This document shows, one piece after another, positions 1 through 9,259 of a DNA stretch of 64,000 nt; the first letter of the stretch is position 1, and each line of letters opens with the position of its first letter. Source of the DNA: Kappaphycus alvarezii. Taxonomy: Eukaryota; Rhodophyta; Florideophyceae; Gigartinales; Solieriaceae. The position numbers were made by a program, and so were the translations under genes. A model generated the notes under the pieces. The model saw nothing but the letters and a program-made list of their open reading frames with translations. It ran no database searches and was not told the DNA's origin. The stretch covers positions 992,001-1,056,000 of the forward strand of contig NADL03000657.1 in NCBI GenBank assembly GCA_002205965.3, given 5' to 3'.

Positions 1-790
1 AATTGGTTCAAGGAAACGGGAGGAGGAAGGAGGACGGCGAAGAAAAAGAGAAGAACTAAGAAGAGAATGACGATAATGAGGGGTATGGAGACACGGAAAG
101 TGTTAGAATGATGTGATGGGGGCTGAGCAGTATGGAACATGTATTCCCTATGATGGCATCGGATGGGCATATATTCAGTGGCTTAGAACTTCTCTTGGAA
201 GTAAATAGATAATTATGAGCCATTAGCGGATATTTGTGGGGACTGCTTCGTTATAATTTATGTTTTGAAGCAATTTTTATAGGTCAGATGCAGGCGATGG
301 TAAATTAAAAGATTATAACCATTGTTCGTTTCTCAAATGTCTTTTGTCTATAGTGTAAAGTCCAGACAAAATGTCTCCAGTCATTTCCTGGATACTTTTG
401 TATTTTGTTAGGAAGTCTAAATAAGCTGGGTAAACTGCTTCCTTTGTTTTATTTCCGCTTGGAAAAGTCAAACAGGCTGACAGAGATCTTCAGATCAAGT
501 CCTGAGTAGTTAAGAAGTTTACGATCAATTTCAGACCCTACAAATATTTTTCTTACGCTGGCCACAGAGCAACAGTGGTAAACCCTGCCCCTTCTGTACT
601 TGCTTCTAGCCCTCTCAACAGTTGTCCTTACCCACTTCTTTCTGTTCGCCCAACTCTACCAAAGTAGCACTCTTTTTGCTTGCAAGACTTCTATGTCGGA
701 GTAATTTCTTCTGAGTATCTCTTTCTCCGACGCTTTATCCCTGTTAAAATCTTCATATTACCCAACTGGATATATATTTAGGATGGATCT
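1..790 (+). mobile_element. Family A non-LTR element, 5' region (copy 1, decayed)
   Basis: Positions 1-250 match, with many changes, the acidic ORF on the minus strand at about 5250-4890 (shared block ending GGATATTTGTGGGGACTG at about 228-245). Positions 410-760 match the 5' regulatory block seen in better shape at 4440-4850, 19600-19960, 29160-29488 and 31943-32310 (shared anchor TAAACTGCTTCCT, then the AAGTC.AGTCC.GAGTAGT block and CTTACGCTGG). The copy is broken by stops and indels and starts outside the window. Seen: the repeated order ORF block, TATA-like box, hairpin block. Inferred: 5' part of a two-ORF non-LTR retrotransposon. Confidence 0.6.
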
Positions 791-1239
791 TTTAAAGTAA
801 AGAGGGACGAATGCCCTTCTAATCAGATTTGGACTCGAACAGATTGGAATTACTTAATCTAAAACAACGTACTGATACCAAATGCGTCTACCAGAATTAA
901 CCTCTTCCATTACGCTATATTCGAGTCCCAAACAGAAGTTAGGTCTTGTACTGCCTGATGAATTGCCTCCGTCAATTTCTTTGGGATGTTGTTTTTGGTT
1001 GACAAATCACGCTGGACTGCATACTCCTAGACGGCAGGCAAAAATGCGACAACCTCTAACGAGCGTCTGCAGTTGCTTCGTGTGTTCCTGGCGCTTTAAT
1101 AGGAGCTGGTAATTAGATAGGTGAGTGAAATGAGCACCTTCCACGCAGTCGTGCAAACCTGTAGATCCTACAGGAATATGTTTGTAGAGAAAATTATAAG
1201 CGCAGTACTAGACAATAATACTCTAGCAACATAGAAGAG

Positions 1240-2940
1240 AGGGTAGATCACCTCTATGAATTTTATTTACTATCGCAAGAAAGACACTGATCAAACGCCA
1301 CGTTTTGATAATTATAGGCCCATAAAAATCGTGTAGCTTTCCGTCGTGGCTGGGTTTTACTTGGGACCCTTGAGCACCACCCTAGACCGATGGGTGCGGA
1401 AACAGGAAACCGTATGCATCCGCAGTGCCTCTGCGGGGGGCGTTTCACGATACTTTGCAAACCTCAAACATACATAAGATCAACAAGAGAGTACAAGAGA
1501 TTTTTTTGCATGCTCAGCCGTAAGGACGTGAAAGGGATCAATAATAGCCTACACCTGACAGTAATGTTCGGTCCATTGAGAGTGTACAGGTTTTTGTCGA
1601 CATGATGTACAAAAACCCTCTCGCAGTCGTATCTGACATGTTTCAAGACTTTCTACCTTTACATATCACCAGAATTAAGAAAGCTTCAAGAATTTTGAAT
1701 CCAACTCTGAGGCGCAAACGCCAACATTTAGCTCTAATTGTACACATGATATGCTCTCTTAGACAGTGGGCGGATTCATTCTGTTGAAAAATGCCGGTGC
1801 TGATAGCAAAGATCGTTTCTACTGGACAACCCTGTAACCAGAGATTAGAAGCTATCGTGTTATTCTACCACTAGAGAATAATTTTCAGCCGAGTCCTACT
1901 AGTCAATCGTGTCGGTGCTCAGGCAATGATATTAAATGAAAGCCAAGGTAAAATTTTCTATTAAGTCTCCCTCGGCCAATTACTCCCAGCTTATGACTCA
2001 CGGCCGTCCTTCAGCCCATCCGAAGGGCAGAAAAAGCCGAAATAGAATCATGAAACGACCCCCAAAACTGAAGGCCAAGATCTAATGACACTAATGCGGA
2101 CCGCTTGGACACTTGAAGGACATCGACAAAAAAACTGGGTTTTTGATACGGGGAGTAGTATTCTTGGACAACCCGAGCGATTGTGATAAACAGAACAGGA
2201 TACTAAGTTTCAATATGGCCCAGAAGATCGCGCGTTTGTTTCAGAGGGGGAGCTTTACATACCGTGGCGAGTACTTCCAGACGATGATGCACCGTAGATT
2301 GTCATTAGAGCCACAGAAATCAGTCCAATCGCGAGATCATTGTGTCCAACACGGAACGTGCAGCTGAAACCGATCCTTGCGGCAGTCTCGAACTACTGTT
2401 TTGATCGTAGGGGATAAGGAGGGACAAAATTCAGGCTTAGTGGTTACTGGGATCGATCGTGCTTGAAGCTGGAATGGACTAAGGTTATCCAATACGCATG
2501 AGTCACTTGGTCATCCGGTCTTTCTCGCAGCGGTTTGTCGACTGAAATTTACCTCGTCCTTGCCACATAATTCAGAAGAGTCAGAACAAATTTGTGCTAT
2601 CGCTAGATTGTACTAGTGCTTCTTCATGGTTGATCGTCCTCGTCGACCATAGCTTGCACACCTATATCCCACATTCATTGTTCAATTTCGACGCTGGCCT
2701 ATTAAAGAAGAAGCCAGACCTACGCTTTTATGTGCCGCCACAACAGTTGCAAAATACAACCTCAAGCCGAGGCGTGAAACAAAAAAGAGCGTGGACATGG
2801 TCAACAGGCACATTGCGGTCATTCGACGTACAAGGACATCAAGTTTATGCTGCAATATATCGGCATCCGGGACGACTTTGTGGACAAATACTTGCAGTCC
2901 TTACTGGAGAGGTATATTAACTTTAGGAGGACCTTCAGGG
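1240..2940 (+). pseudogene. Degenerate reverse-transcriptase-like remnant
   Basis: Short stretches look like RT finger and palm motifs: a KKD...NYRPI block at about 1279-1324 (typical of the region before RT motif A) and RKDVKG at about 1519-1536 (motif-A-like). They lie in different frames separated by stops. Weakly coding-like stretches continue at 2113-2367 and 2594-2920 without a motif I can name. The sequence does not match the family A or B RTs elsewhere in the window, so if it is an RT it belongs to a third family. No ends or target duplications were seen. A protein profile search of the three frames would decide. Confidence 0.25.
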
Positions 2941-2949
2941 TCCTGCAAC

Positions 2950-3960
2950 CCGTAAGTTTATCATTTCACTGGATGGACTGATTATTTAAAAGAGTTCTAT
3001 GCGTCGACCACATCTACCTTGACAACACTGCGTCGTGCACATCATGGAAACAGCTTCGCGGTTCTCTACCGGCGCAATGTTTGAAGACACATCAATGGTC
3101 AACGTCATATTCGTGTTATGCGCACACTAGATAACACCCACCACGAAACACTTTTTTGCCTAATTACATCTTATGCAAGCACAAATAACATTTTTTAATT
3201 TGATCAATCAAATAGAAAACACAGGGTTTTCATTGTCCTTTTAGGGTACTCTTCCAATATCCAAAAAGTTCCGCAAAGGCAGTGAGGATCTTGAAAGTAA
3301 ACCCTCTCAACAGAAGTTTGATTTAAGGCCAACTTGCCATTAATATTTTATATTTTTTTTCAAAAAGCCCGCCATAGTTGAAACTAATAATGTCATATAC
3401 TGTGCACAGTATATTTGATTTATCCAAATTGCCGGCTGCAAGCGAAAGTTTCAACGCCTGTACAAGCATAAGTTTGCTTTTTACTGTAACTGAACGGACA
3501 CCACCTCCTTGCTTTTAACATTGCCTCAAAACATTAAGAGACAAATGGCGAATGTATTGATTTCCATGCGATTTCCATGCGATTTCCATGTGATTTATCA
3601 ATCCATCACTGTCAAACCTAATTGCAAAATACTCTCTGTTTATACCTTCTCCTGTGCCTAGAAACAATAAATGTTGCATTTGCTGATGCCATGTTTCATT
3701 GCATATTGTGATGAATATAATGATTAAGGACAACGTTTTCTTCGACAAATATCAATGAGACGCCTCTACATTACATCGTACCATACTATATACAAATGCA
3801 TCAAAACCCTCTGAACCAAATAACTGTAAAGTCGGGGAACGCGACAAAGTCCTCAAGTCCGCCATGTTCCGCGTTTGGTAGACGCCCTCGATGCTCACCG
3901 AATTTGGTCTAAATCCTTCCTGCTTACAGTCAAGGATTCTTCCGTTCAGTGCCCTCGCAA
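2950..3960. other. Stretch without a recognisable gene
   Basis: AT-rich filler between element fragments. Two minus-strand ORFs of about 75 codons show no motif. It holds a short tandem repeat at 3559-3591 and nothing else I can support. Confidence 0.5.
3559..3591. repeat. Tandem repeat, 11-bp unit x3
   Basis: Three direct copies of GATTTCCATGC, the last ending in T. Read directly. Confidence 0.85.
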
Positions 3961-3962
3961 AC

Positions 3963-4162
3963 GACACTCATGCTGCAGCAGCCGTCATGTCCAATGCGGC
4001 TTGCTTGCGTGTTGATGGCTGGCTTGAAGGTAGCACTTTAGGAGCGTAGTTCCTTCCCATTACTGTGTCGGTATACCCTTTTTGAGTCGATACTGGTTGT
4101 CTGGAAAACCATTGGATAGATCGGATATATCTTCCAAGAGTAAAACACCCAAACGTTCCACG
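3963..4162 (+). mobile_element. Family A 3' end, tail type 2
   Basis: Begins with the conserved C-terminal codons (HAAAAVMSNAACL-like), then a 3' UTR near-identical to 42075-42250: GTGTCGGTATACCC, TGTCTGGAAAACCA, GGATAGATCGGATAT, then GTAAAACACCCAAACGTT. A strongly 5'-truncated copy of which only the last codons and the 3' UTR remain. It is followed immediately by another family A fragment. Confidence 0.75.
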
Positions 4163-4380
4163 GAAGCAATCCACGAGGCTGTGCAAGACGGTATATCTCT
4201 CAAAGACGCTAGTAGGCAGTCTTTTCGTGCTCCAATGGCGCTGTTAGGGGCGAAGAGATGGATGCACTGCTATCCATGCCCCGGGCTGAAGACTAATATT
4301 GACGCTCTGGAATTCTCGACATGGCTTTCATATTAGCCGAACCGCACTTTTTAAACATCAAAGAACCAAAGCGATTTTTA
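4163..4380 (+). mobile_element. Family A internal coding fragment fused to tail type 5
   Basis: The frame 4163-4336 encodes the segment between RT and zinc finger. It aligns to the copy at 38800-38985, sharing PCPGLKTNIDA and the EF..WL motif. At 4336 it jumps into a different 3' tail (TAGCCGAACCGCACTTTTTAA, then AAAGAACCAAA) that is also found at 41195-41235 and, inverted, at 33275-33325. The zinc finger and endonuclease are missing, so this is an internally deleted or chimeric copy. Confidence 0.7.
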
Positions 4381-4439
4381 ACACGACCTTCAAGTTCCGC
4401 TTTTCGCTCCGGACACACCGTGCCCGAGGAGAAGTTGCC

Positions 4440-4850
4440 CAGAAACACTTGATTGCTTCCGAGACCATCTCTTGCACTGTGATAGGGGTAAATCGGGGGG
4501 GAGGAGATCCTCAGAACCAATTACCCTGAGAAGGAGGTGTTGCGAGCGACAAAAGTGCTGCCGTGGTATTGTTGAACGAACAAAAGGGAGTGTATATAGA
4601 AGAGAGTTGAGGAAGCTACAAGCAAGTATAAAAGGGGCAGGGTCTACCACCGACGCTCTGCGACTAGCGTAAGAAAAAGTTTTCTTGGGTCTGAAGTTGA
4701 CTCTCAACTTCCTACTACTCGGGACTTGGCTTGAAGTTGTCTGCCAACTTGCTTGACCTCTCCATGAGGAAGCAGTTTACTCAGCTTATATAGACTTTTG
4801 GCTACCCCTAAAGTCCGAACAAAACTACAGAAGATACCAAGAAATGCATA
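4440..4850 (-). promoter_or_regulatory. Family A 5' regulatory block (copy 2)
   Basis: Reading minus: a TATA-like TATATAAG at about 4796-4789, the conserved GAGTAAACTGCTTCCTC, then two hairpins (AAGTTGGCAGACAACTT and GAAGTTGAGAGTCAACTTC) and an AAGAAAACTTTTTCTT hairpin before the CTTACGCTAG block. The same block precedes the RT ORF at 31942 on the minus strand, which makes it the transcribed leader or inter-ORF promoter of family A. The hairpins are perfect here but eroded in copies 1 and 3. Confidence 0.65.
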
Positions 4851-4889
4851 AAAATACTTTGTGTGGACAATATACTCTAAGCAAAAGAT

Positions 4890-5525
4890 ACTTAAGAAAC
4901 TAACAATTAATTTGGTCCTCTTATTTCCATTCTCTAAATCAGATCCAAACAACTCCTCTAAAATATCCATGCTGTCCAAGCAGTCCCCACAAATATCTGC
5001 GAATGGCTCACAGCTCTCTATTTCCCCCTGGGAGATATCTAGACTACTAAAGATATCTCCATCCGGTTCCATCGTGGGCACAACTTGATCCATACTCTCT
5101 ATTCCAGGCCCCACCAGTCCAACACTTTCCATGCCCCCTGTTCCCTCATCCTCCTCCTCCTTTCCTCCTCCCATCCTCCTCTCCTCTTCCTCCTCTCCAT
5201 CTCCTCCTCCTCCTCCTCCTCTTCTTCCTCCTCCCTTCTTCCTCCTCCTCATCTTCCTGAGCCTCGTACACTAGCTCAGGGGCTAACCATTCCTCGAAGG
5301 ACTCCCCGCTCTCCTCCTCGACCTTCTCAGCCTCTCCCGGACTTACCTCCCTCGCTTCTTTTCTTCTATGAAGAGGCGGCGAACGAACTCGATGATTTGC
5401 TTCTTTGTTTGCCGCCGGATGTAGTCGTCGGCATCGGTTGGCCCGTAGGCGGCGAGACGAAGGCCATTGATGGAACGGGAAGGGCGGTTTTTGGAAATAG
5501 GGACAGAGGGGCGAAGGTTGCTCAT
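4890..5525 (-). pseudogene. Small ORF upstream of the family A leader (acidic and Arg/Glu/Gly-rich)
   Basis: From the ATG at 5525 a frame encodes an N-terminus (MSNLRPSVPISK..., then a DDYIRRQ...FVRRLFIEE block) that ends at a stop at 5343. The same frame reopens by 5252 and runs through a low-complexity Arg/Gly/Glu stretch into an acidic part (DGDIFSSLDIS, ESCEPFADICGDCLDSMD). The two parts would join by removing a 90-nt segment that starts GTAAGT at 5342 and ends CTCAG, a possible intron. A different frame is also open through that segment. The copy at 18870-19450 shares NLRP.V, the RR.....V..VRR block and the CGDC motif. Function unknown. Its fixed place before the family A leader suggests ORF1 of that element. 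I see no RNA-binding finger. Confidence 0.5.
5146..5262. repeat. Pyrimidine tract (CCT/TCC)n
   Basis: About 115 bases almost entirely C and T on the plus strand, mostly CCT triplets. It encodes the Arg/Gly/Glu low-complexity stretch of the minus-strand ORF and could form triplex DNA. Equivalent purine-rich tracts lie upstream of copies 1 and 3 (about 10-60 and 19200-19260). Confidence 0.9.
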
Positions 5526-5896
5526 TGTGATAGACGTTGGGGAACGGGAGGCAATGTAGGGTGTTTTGGGTGTGTGGGGGGAGAGGGGTGATGAGTAAAA
5601 TGATCGGGGCATTTGGAACTTAGAATAAAGGGTTTAAATAGGCTCCCGGGGCAGGTTCTATAGATTAGGAATAGGTAAAATAAATCTGCAAGGGATTTTG
5701 CATAGTGCATTTGCGCCCTTCTTCTCAAAAAAAGGCGAATTTGGAGGAGGAGGTAAGCTAAAAGGGAAAAGGGACTTGATTCGGGGTCGATTCAGAGGGT
5801 TAAATACAGTATAAAAATATCTAGATAAAATGGAAGTAAATTTGGAAATGACGGTGGAGAAGTTAGGGGCGGGATCGTTAGGTTGCTGGATTACAC

Positions 5897-5979
5897 GAGG
5901 GGAGGACCATTTCCTGTATTACGTGAAGGGAGGACCATTTCCTGTATTAAATGAGGGGAGGACCATTTTTTGTATTACA
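5897..5979. repeat. Tandem repeat, 28-bp unit x3
   Basis: Three units starting at 5897, 5925 and 5953, each GAGGGGAGGACCATTTCCTG plus TATTAC-like bases, with only a few substitutions. They run directly into a family A-type tail. Confidence 0.9.
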
Positions 5980-6020
5980 AACACCTTCAAAAAATTAAAA
6001 TAACCCAATATTTTCCCGTT
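5975..6020 (+). mobile_element. Family A-type tail (type 1 variant)
   Basis: ATTAAAATAACCCAATATTTTCCC is the shared 3' tail also seen at 27326-27346 and 39669-39691. The 28-bp repeat lies where the 3' UTR would be. Confidence 0.5.
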
Positions 6021-6029
6021 GTAGTGGAT

Positions 6030-7036
6030 ATGAAGAAGAAGACTTTACTAAGCAGGAAAGGGTGGGCTAGCGGCCCTCACAAGGGGAAAAATTTATCCGA
6101 GCCAGGAGCGGTTGAGTTTTCGTCGGTTGATCGCGACAGAAGTTCGTTGTTTGTATGAGCGAGCTTATGAACGTGAACAAGCGATCGCGCTCGAAGGCAG
6201 GGCTACTGCCTTTCCGTTGAGCGATGCACTCACCAACTCTGGACAGACCTTGTTTCGCACCGGGACTGGCAGACCAGTACATATCGAAAGCTATCGGGTA
6301 GAAGTGGATACGTAGTTCGGCGCAGAGGTGGCCATAGCGGAGAGATTTTGCGCGCTCAGATGCAAAAAGGGCAGCGAGGGGCGTGTGAATCCGCTGTTGG
6401 GTTTTTTTGTATTTTTCGTTAATTTATGAAAACCCTCCGCACGCCTCTGTGCGACATTGTACAACCCATAAAGATTTACCACAACTTTGGGCGTATGGGG
6501 CGGAGTGGGGTCTGATGACAGTGACGTCGTAGCCCTGCGGGACGGGAGAGAACTGAACATCATCGATGTAGATGTCGAGGCGACGGCGGGAGTTGGAGGG
6601 TCGGGGCAAGTCTAGCGGGAAGGTCCATTCCCGGACTGGGCGAATCCCAATTGATAAGCGTGATACCTCGGAAATGAGGGGGTCGCGAACACAATTGTGG
6701 CGCCGAATGGAGCCGTCGGCGCAGGGACAGACAGAGGCATGGTGTCCGTAGGAATCCAGGGTGGAGACAGTGCGGAAGTGGGCGGTGGCGCAATAGGTGC
6801 AGGGTTGTGTGCCAGATAAGATGGGGACACCAAAACGGAGGCAATCCATGGTTCGCCAGACTTCAGGAGCGGCGCGGGTACCGAGATGGCTCTGTGGTAG
6901 GTTGTGAAAGGGACGGGAGGCGCGGGAAGAAGCGATGGAAGCCTGGCGACGGAGTAGCCGGGAGCCTTCGGAGGAGGAGATCGACTGAAGAGAGAAGTTT
7001 AGCTCGAAGCGCCTTTGCGTGCGGTAAAAGTAGCTA
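6030..7036 (-). mobile_element. Family B non-LTR element, 3' half (copy B1)
   Basis: Reading minus from 7036, one frame gives an Arg/Ser-rich linker, then a Cys/His finger region (PCTYCATAHF..., then YGHHASVC, RRHN.VRD) and the start of an endonuclease-like domain (RRRLDIYIDD, then GYDVTVI.P). Other pieces of the domain lie further on in shifted frames. Family B shows the C..C...GHH..C..G..RRH...RD pattern seen in the C-terminal part of restriction-endonuclease-type non-LTR elements. The copy is about 90% identical by eye to 34660-35277. It is interrupted at 6402-6486 by a short insertion in the other orientation and ends near a GTCTTCTTCTTC tail at about 6030. Confidence 0.7.
6402..6486 (+). 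mobile_element. Tail-only family B insertion inside B1
   Basis: 85 bp flanked by TTGGG at 6397-6401 and 6487-6491. The uninterrupted sequence is present in copy B2 at about 35029-35036 with a single TTGGG. The insert is nothing but the family B 3' tail (ACCCTCCGCACGCCTCTGTG-like hairpin, then AAAGATTTACCAC), as found at 35283-35344 (-) and 39855-39925 (+). It is therefore an extremely 5'-truncated retrotransposition event. Confidence 0.8.
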
Positions 7037-7089
7037 GAATAATTAAGAACTCGATTTCAAAATACTCCATGAACAAAGTACCGTTTATT

Positions 7090-7160
7090 CACCCTCTAGG
7101 ATATTCATGGCCACATCCGATCAGATCACTCAAACATTAAAGCACCCTAAATTACGCACC
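7090..7160 (+). mobile_element. Element tail, type 6, plus orientation
   Basis: GGCCACATCCGA..., then CAAACATTAAAGCACCC, followed by CACCCC. The same tail occurs inverted at 7443-7500, so the two form a 50-60 bp inverted repeat about 280 bp apart. Confidence 0.6.
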
Positions 7161-7264
7161 CCACCATTCGACTTTACTAAATTTCAACCATTGGCAGCAT
7201 ATCTGTCACAGTTAATGGACACACGCGGTTCCCCTCTATGAACAAATATAGCTAAATGAGGGTA

Positions 7265-7437
7265 ATGTGGGGGAAACGTTTGGGTGTTTTACTCTTGGAA
7301 GGTATATCCGATCTATCCTATGGTTTTCCAGACAACCACAATCAACTCAAAAAAGGTATACCGACACCGTAATGGGGAAGGAACTACGCTCCTTAAAATG
7401 CTACCTTCAGGCCAGCCATCAAGCAGGCCGTAATGCA
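7265..7437 (-). mobile_element. Family A 3' UTR, tail type 2 (5'-truncated)
   Basis: Reverse complement near-identical to 42085-42255, from GGCCTGCTTGATGGC through GTAAAACACCCAAACG to a CCCCC run at about 7268. Only the last few codons remain. Confidence 0.75.
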
Positions 7438-7442
7438 GGTTA

Positions 7443-7506
7443 ATGTGGGTGCTTTAATGTTTGAAAGATATGGTCGGATGTGGCCTGGAATATTCTAAAG
7501 GGTGTT
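7443..7506 (-). mobile_element. Element tail, type 6, minus orientation
   Basis: Inverted partner of 7090-7160. It reads GGCCACATCCGACCATATC, then TTTCAAACATTAAAGCACCC on the minus strand. Confidence 0.6.
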
Positions 7507-7594
7507 AAATTTAAGTTGTAGTACAAATTGCGGTACTGATTGCAACAAGCTTTTCACCTGTTAATACTAAAGAAGAAAAGTGTGGCGCAGTTTA

Positions 7595-7755
7595 CGTTTT
7601 GATGCTTGCCGGCATTGAACCAGCCCTGTAAGGAACGATATTTAGTGTTGTAGTACCCAGTGACGACTTGTCCCGCGCAAATCACTTCTAACGGCTTGGA
7701 TACAACCGACGACATCTTCCGTACATTAAAATATCCCTAAACCTCCCCTCTTTGA
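7595..7755 (+). mobile_element. Family A C-terminus and 3' UTR, tail type 1 (diverged)
   Basis: Encodes LAGIEPAL-like codons ending at a TAA near 7630, then a UTR that follows 39575-39691 with scattered substitutions: GACGACTTGTCCCGC, GGATACAACCGACGACATC, ATTAAAATATCCC, then CTCCCC. Confidence 0.7.
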
Positions 7756-7759
7756 AAGA

Positions 7760-8059
7760 TATCGTGGCTGTTGTACAGTATTTCTGAATACGCTTAGCAC
7801 ACTTTCGTGGTTTAGAACTCGTAAAAAGTTTCCGTTTTGTTATCTGGCGTCATAATTTCGGGGGAGCCTAACTGATAGAAAGCCAAAATGAACACCCATA
7901 TTGACCCTGGTGTTGTCCGCCGCCGTATCTACCAGCCACTGGGTTGCACTCCCAGGTCATCCATTGCTCAAGCTATCCTGTCCCGAGCTCCGATGCGCAT
8001 GGACGACGAGGTATATCCGGTTGGATCTTAGCCGTATATTTATGGCGTGCGCGGTCCTC
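7760..8059. other. Stretch without a recognisable gene
   Basis: Lies between family A tails. A 63-codon plus-strand ORF at 7944 shows no motif. It probably contains the decayed upstream part of the next tail. Confidence 0.4.
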
Positions 8060-8157
8060 AGTAGATAGTGAATGCATTAAACTTATTCTCTTACTAATCA
8101 CTTTACTGCATAACGTATTAGCCTCGTGGATATAACCGACAACATCTTCCATGCATT
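8060..8157 (+). mobile_element. Family A tail type 1, left half of an interrupted copy
   Basis: GCATAACGTATTAGCCTCG, GGATATAACCGACAACATC, TTCCATGCATT matches the tail at 39640-39671, then stops abruptly at 8157. The missing continuation AAAATAACCCAAAAATTCCC is found at 13422. The DNA between is the tyrosine-recombinase retrotransposon. Confidence 0.85.
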
Positions 8158-8177
8158 GAATTAAAACAATAGAGAAA
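8158..8177 (-). repeat. Repeat B2 (3' terminus of the element)
   Basis: GAATTAAAACAATAGAGAAA on the plus strand, identical to B1 at 9202-9221. It marks the element's 3' end, next to target sequence ending ATGCATT. Confidence 0.85.
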
Positions 8178-8929
8178 CACATAACACTTTATCAAAGCAA
8201 ATAGCTAACAGCAACAGGGATAACTAAATAAGTACGCATTACAGCAAACAGGGATAACTTATGCAGCTTACTTGCTCCAGTAGTTGGGATTGATTTGAAC
8301 CTTCGTGTTGAACGTTTGCTCGAGACAGAACTGGTGAAGGCAGGGTTAAAAACGCTTGATCACTCGAATCTCCGGATGCTGCTGTACAGCGGCTATGGGC
8401 GCGGGGCGCTTCTTCCGGGGATGGTACCTCAAAGGGGTGTAGTGTGACAGCTTCCGTTTGGTGCCAACCTTACTTGTCTTGAGTGCACGTACGCTGCCAG
8501 CAATGGCCGGCCTTGGGAGGCACACGTAGGGGAGAAGATGTTCCAGCGAGAGGGCAGGTGAGCTGTGGACAGAGACATATGACCGGGAGTAATGGATTGG
8601 TGGAATTGGATGAGTTGATCGGCGTGTCTCCCCAGACGATGAGATCCTTGTCCGGTTCCATTCGTTCCATCATGCGTACGCTTGGGTAAAACTCTTAGAT
8701 TTGGTGTGTTCGCGTCGCAAGAGTTGTAAGGAGAGTAGCGCGGTCATACGCCCGTGACCATTATGCGTGATGATCCTCTGACCAGAACCAAATCAAACTT
8801 CCACCAGTTGCTGCGTTTGCGTAATCAGAATTCCATAAATAACGAATCATAAATAAAGCATAACATAAATCAAGAACAAAAGACGGCTTGTGATTGGGCC
8901 ATGAAGGATGAGTGGAGGGAGGGAGGCGG
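8178..8929 (-). other. A2-B2 spacer of the tyrosine-recombinase element
   Basis: About 750 bp between internal repeat A2 and terminal repeat B2. It holds two copies of AACAGGGATAACT (near 8213 and 8247) and a 67-codon minus ORF (8673-8470) with a Cys-rich stretch (CLCPQLTCPLAG, HCWQRTC). Some tyrosine-recombinase elements carry an extra gene or the end of one here; I cannot recognise one. Probably untranslated. Confidence 0.45.
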
Positions 8930-9201
8930 GAGAACAAGCGACGACTTGAGGGACCAGAAGTTGTGCCAAAGGTTTCCAAGTTGTCGGTTATATAGACCTG
9001 TCCGACGGGTTCTGATCGCACATCAAGTCCTTGAGCAACGGTACGCTGCCAACGTGGCCTTATCTCGAGTGGCTTACAGTCCGGCGGATGCAAATGCAAC
9101 CGAGATGCAGACGTGACAGCGTGACTTGCTTCCAGTTGTGGATCACAGCCACGTCGAAGCCCCCCTATCATATTCACCCATAATTTTCCAATCATTCCAC
9201 C
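8930..9201 (-). repeat. Repeat A2 of the tyrosine-recombinase element (internal)
   Basis: Second copy of A1. Its outer edge at 9201 abuts B1 at 9202, producing the diagnostic B1-A2 junction. Confidence 0.92.
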
Positions 9202-9259
9202 GAATTAAAACAATAGAGAAAACCAAATGTACCGGAGGTACGTGATAACGAGAGTGAGG

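Noticed and set aside
4704..5252. The C-terminal 70 codons of the minus ORF as a membrane domain
   Set aside because: That part is the leader/inter-ORF sequence conserved as DNA among copies with frame-breaking indels, so it is untranslated sequence that happens to be open.
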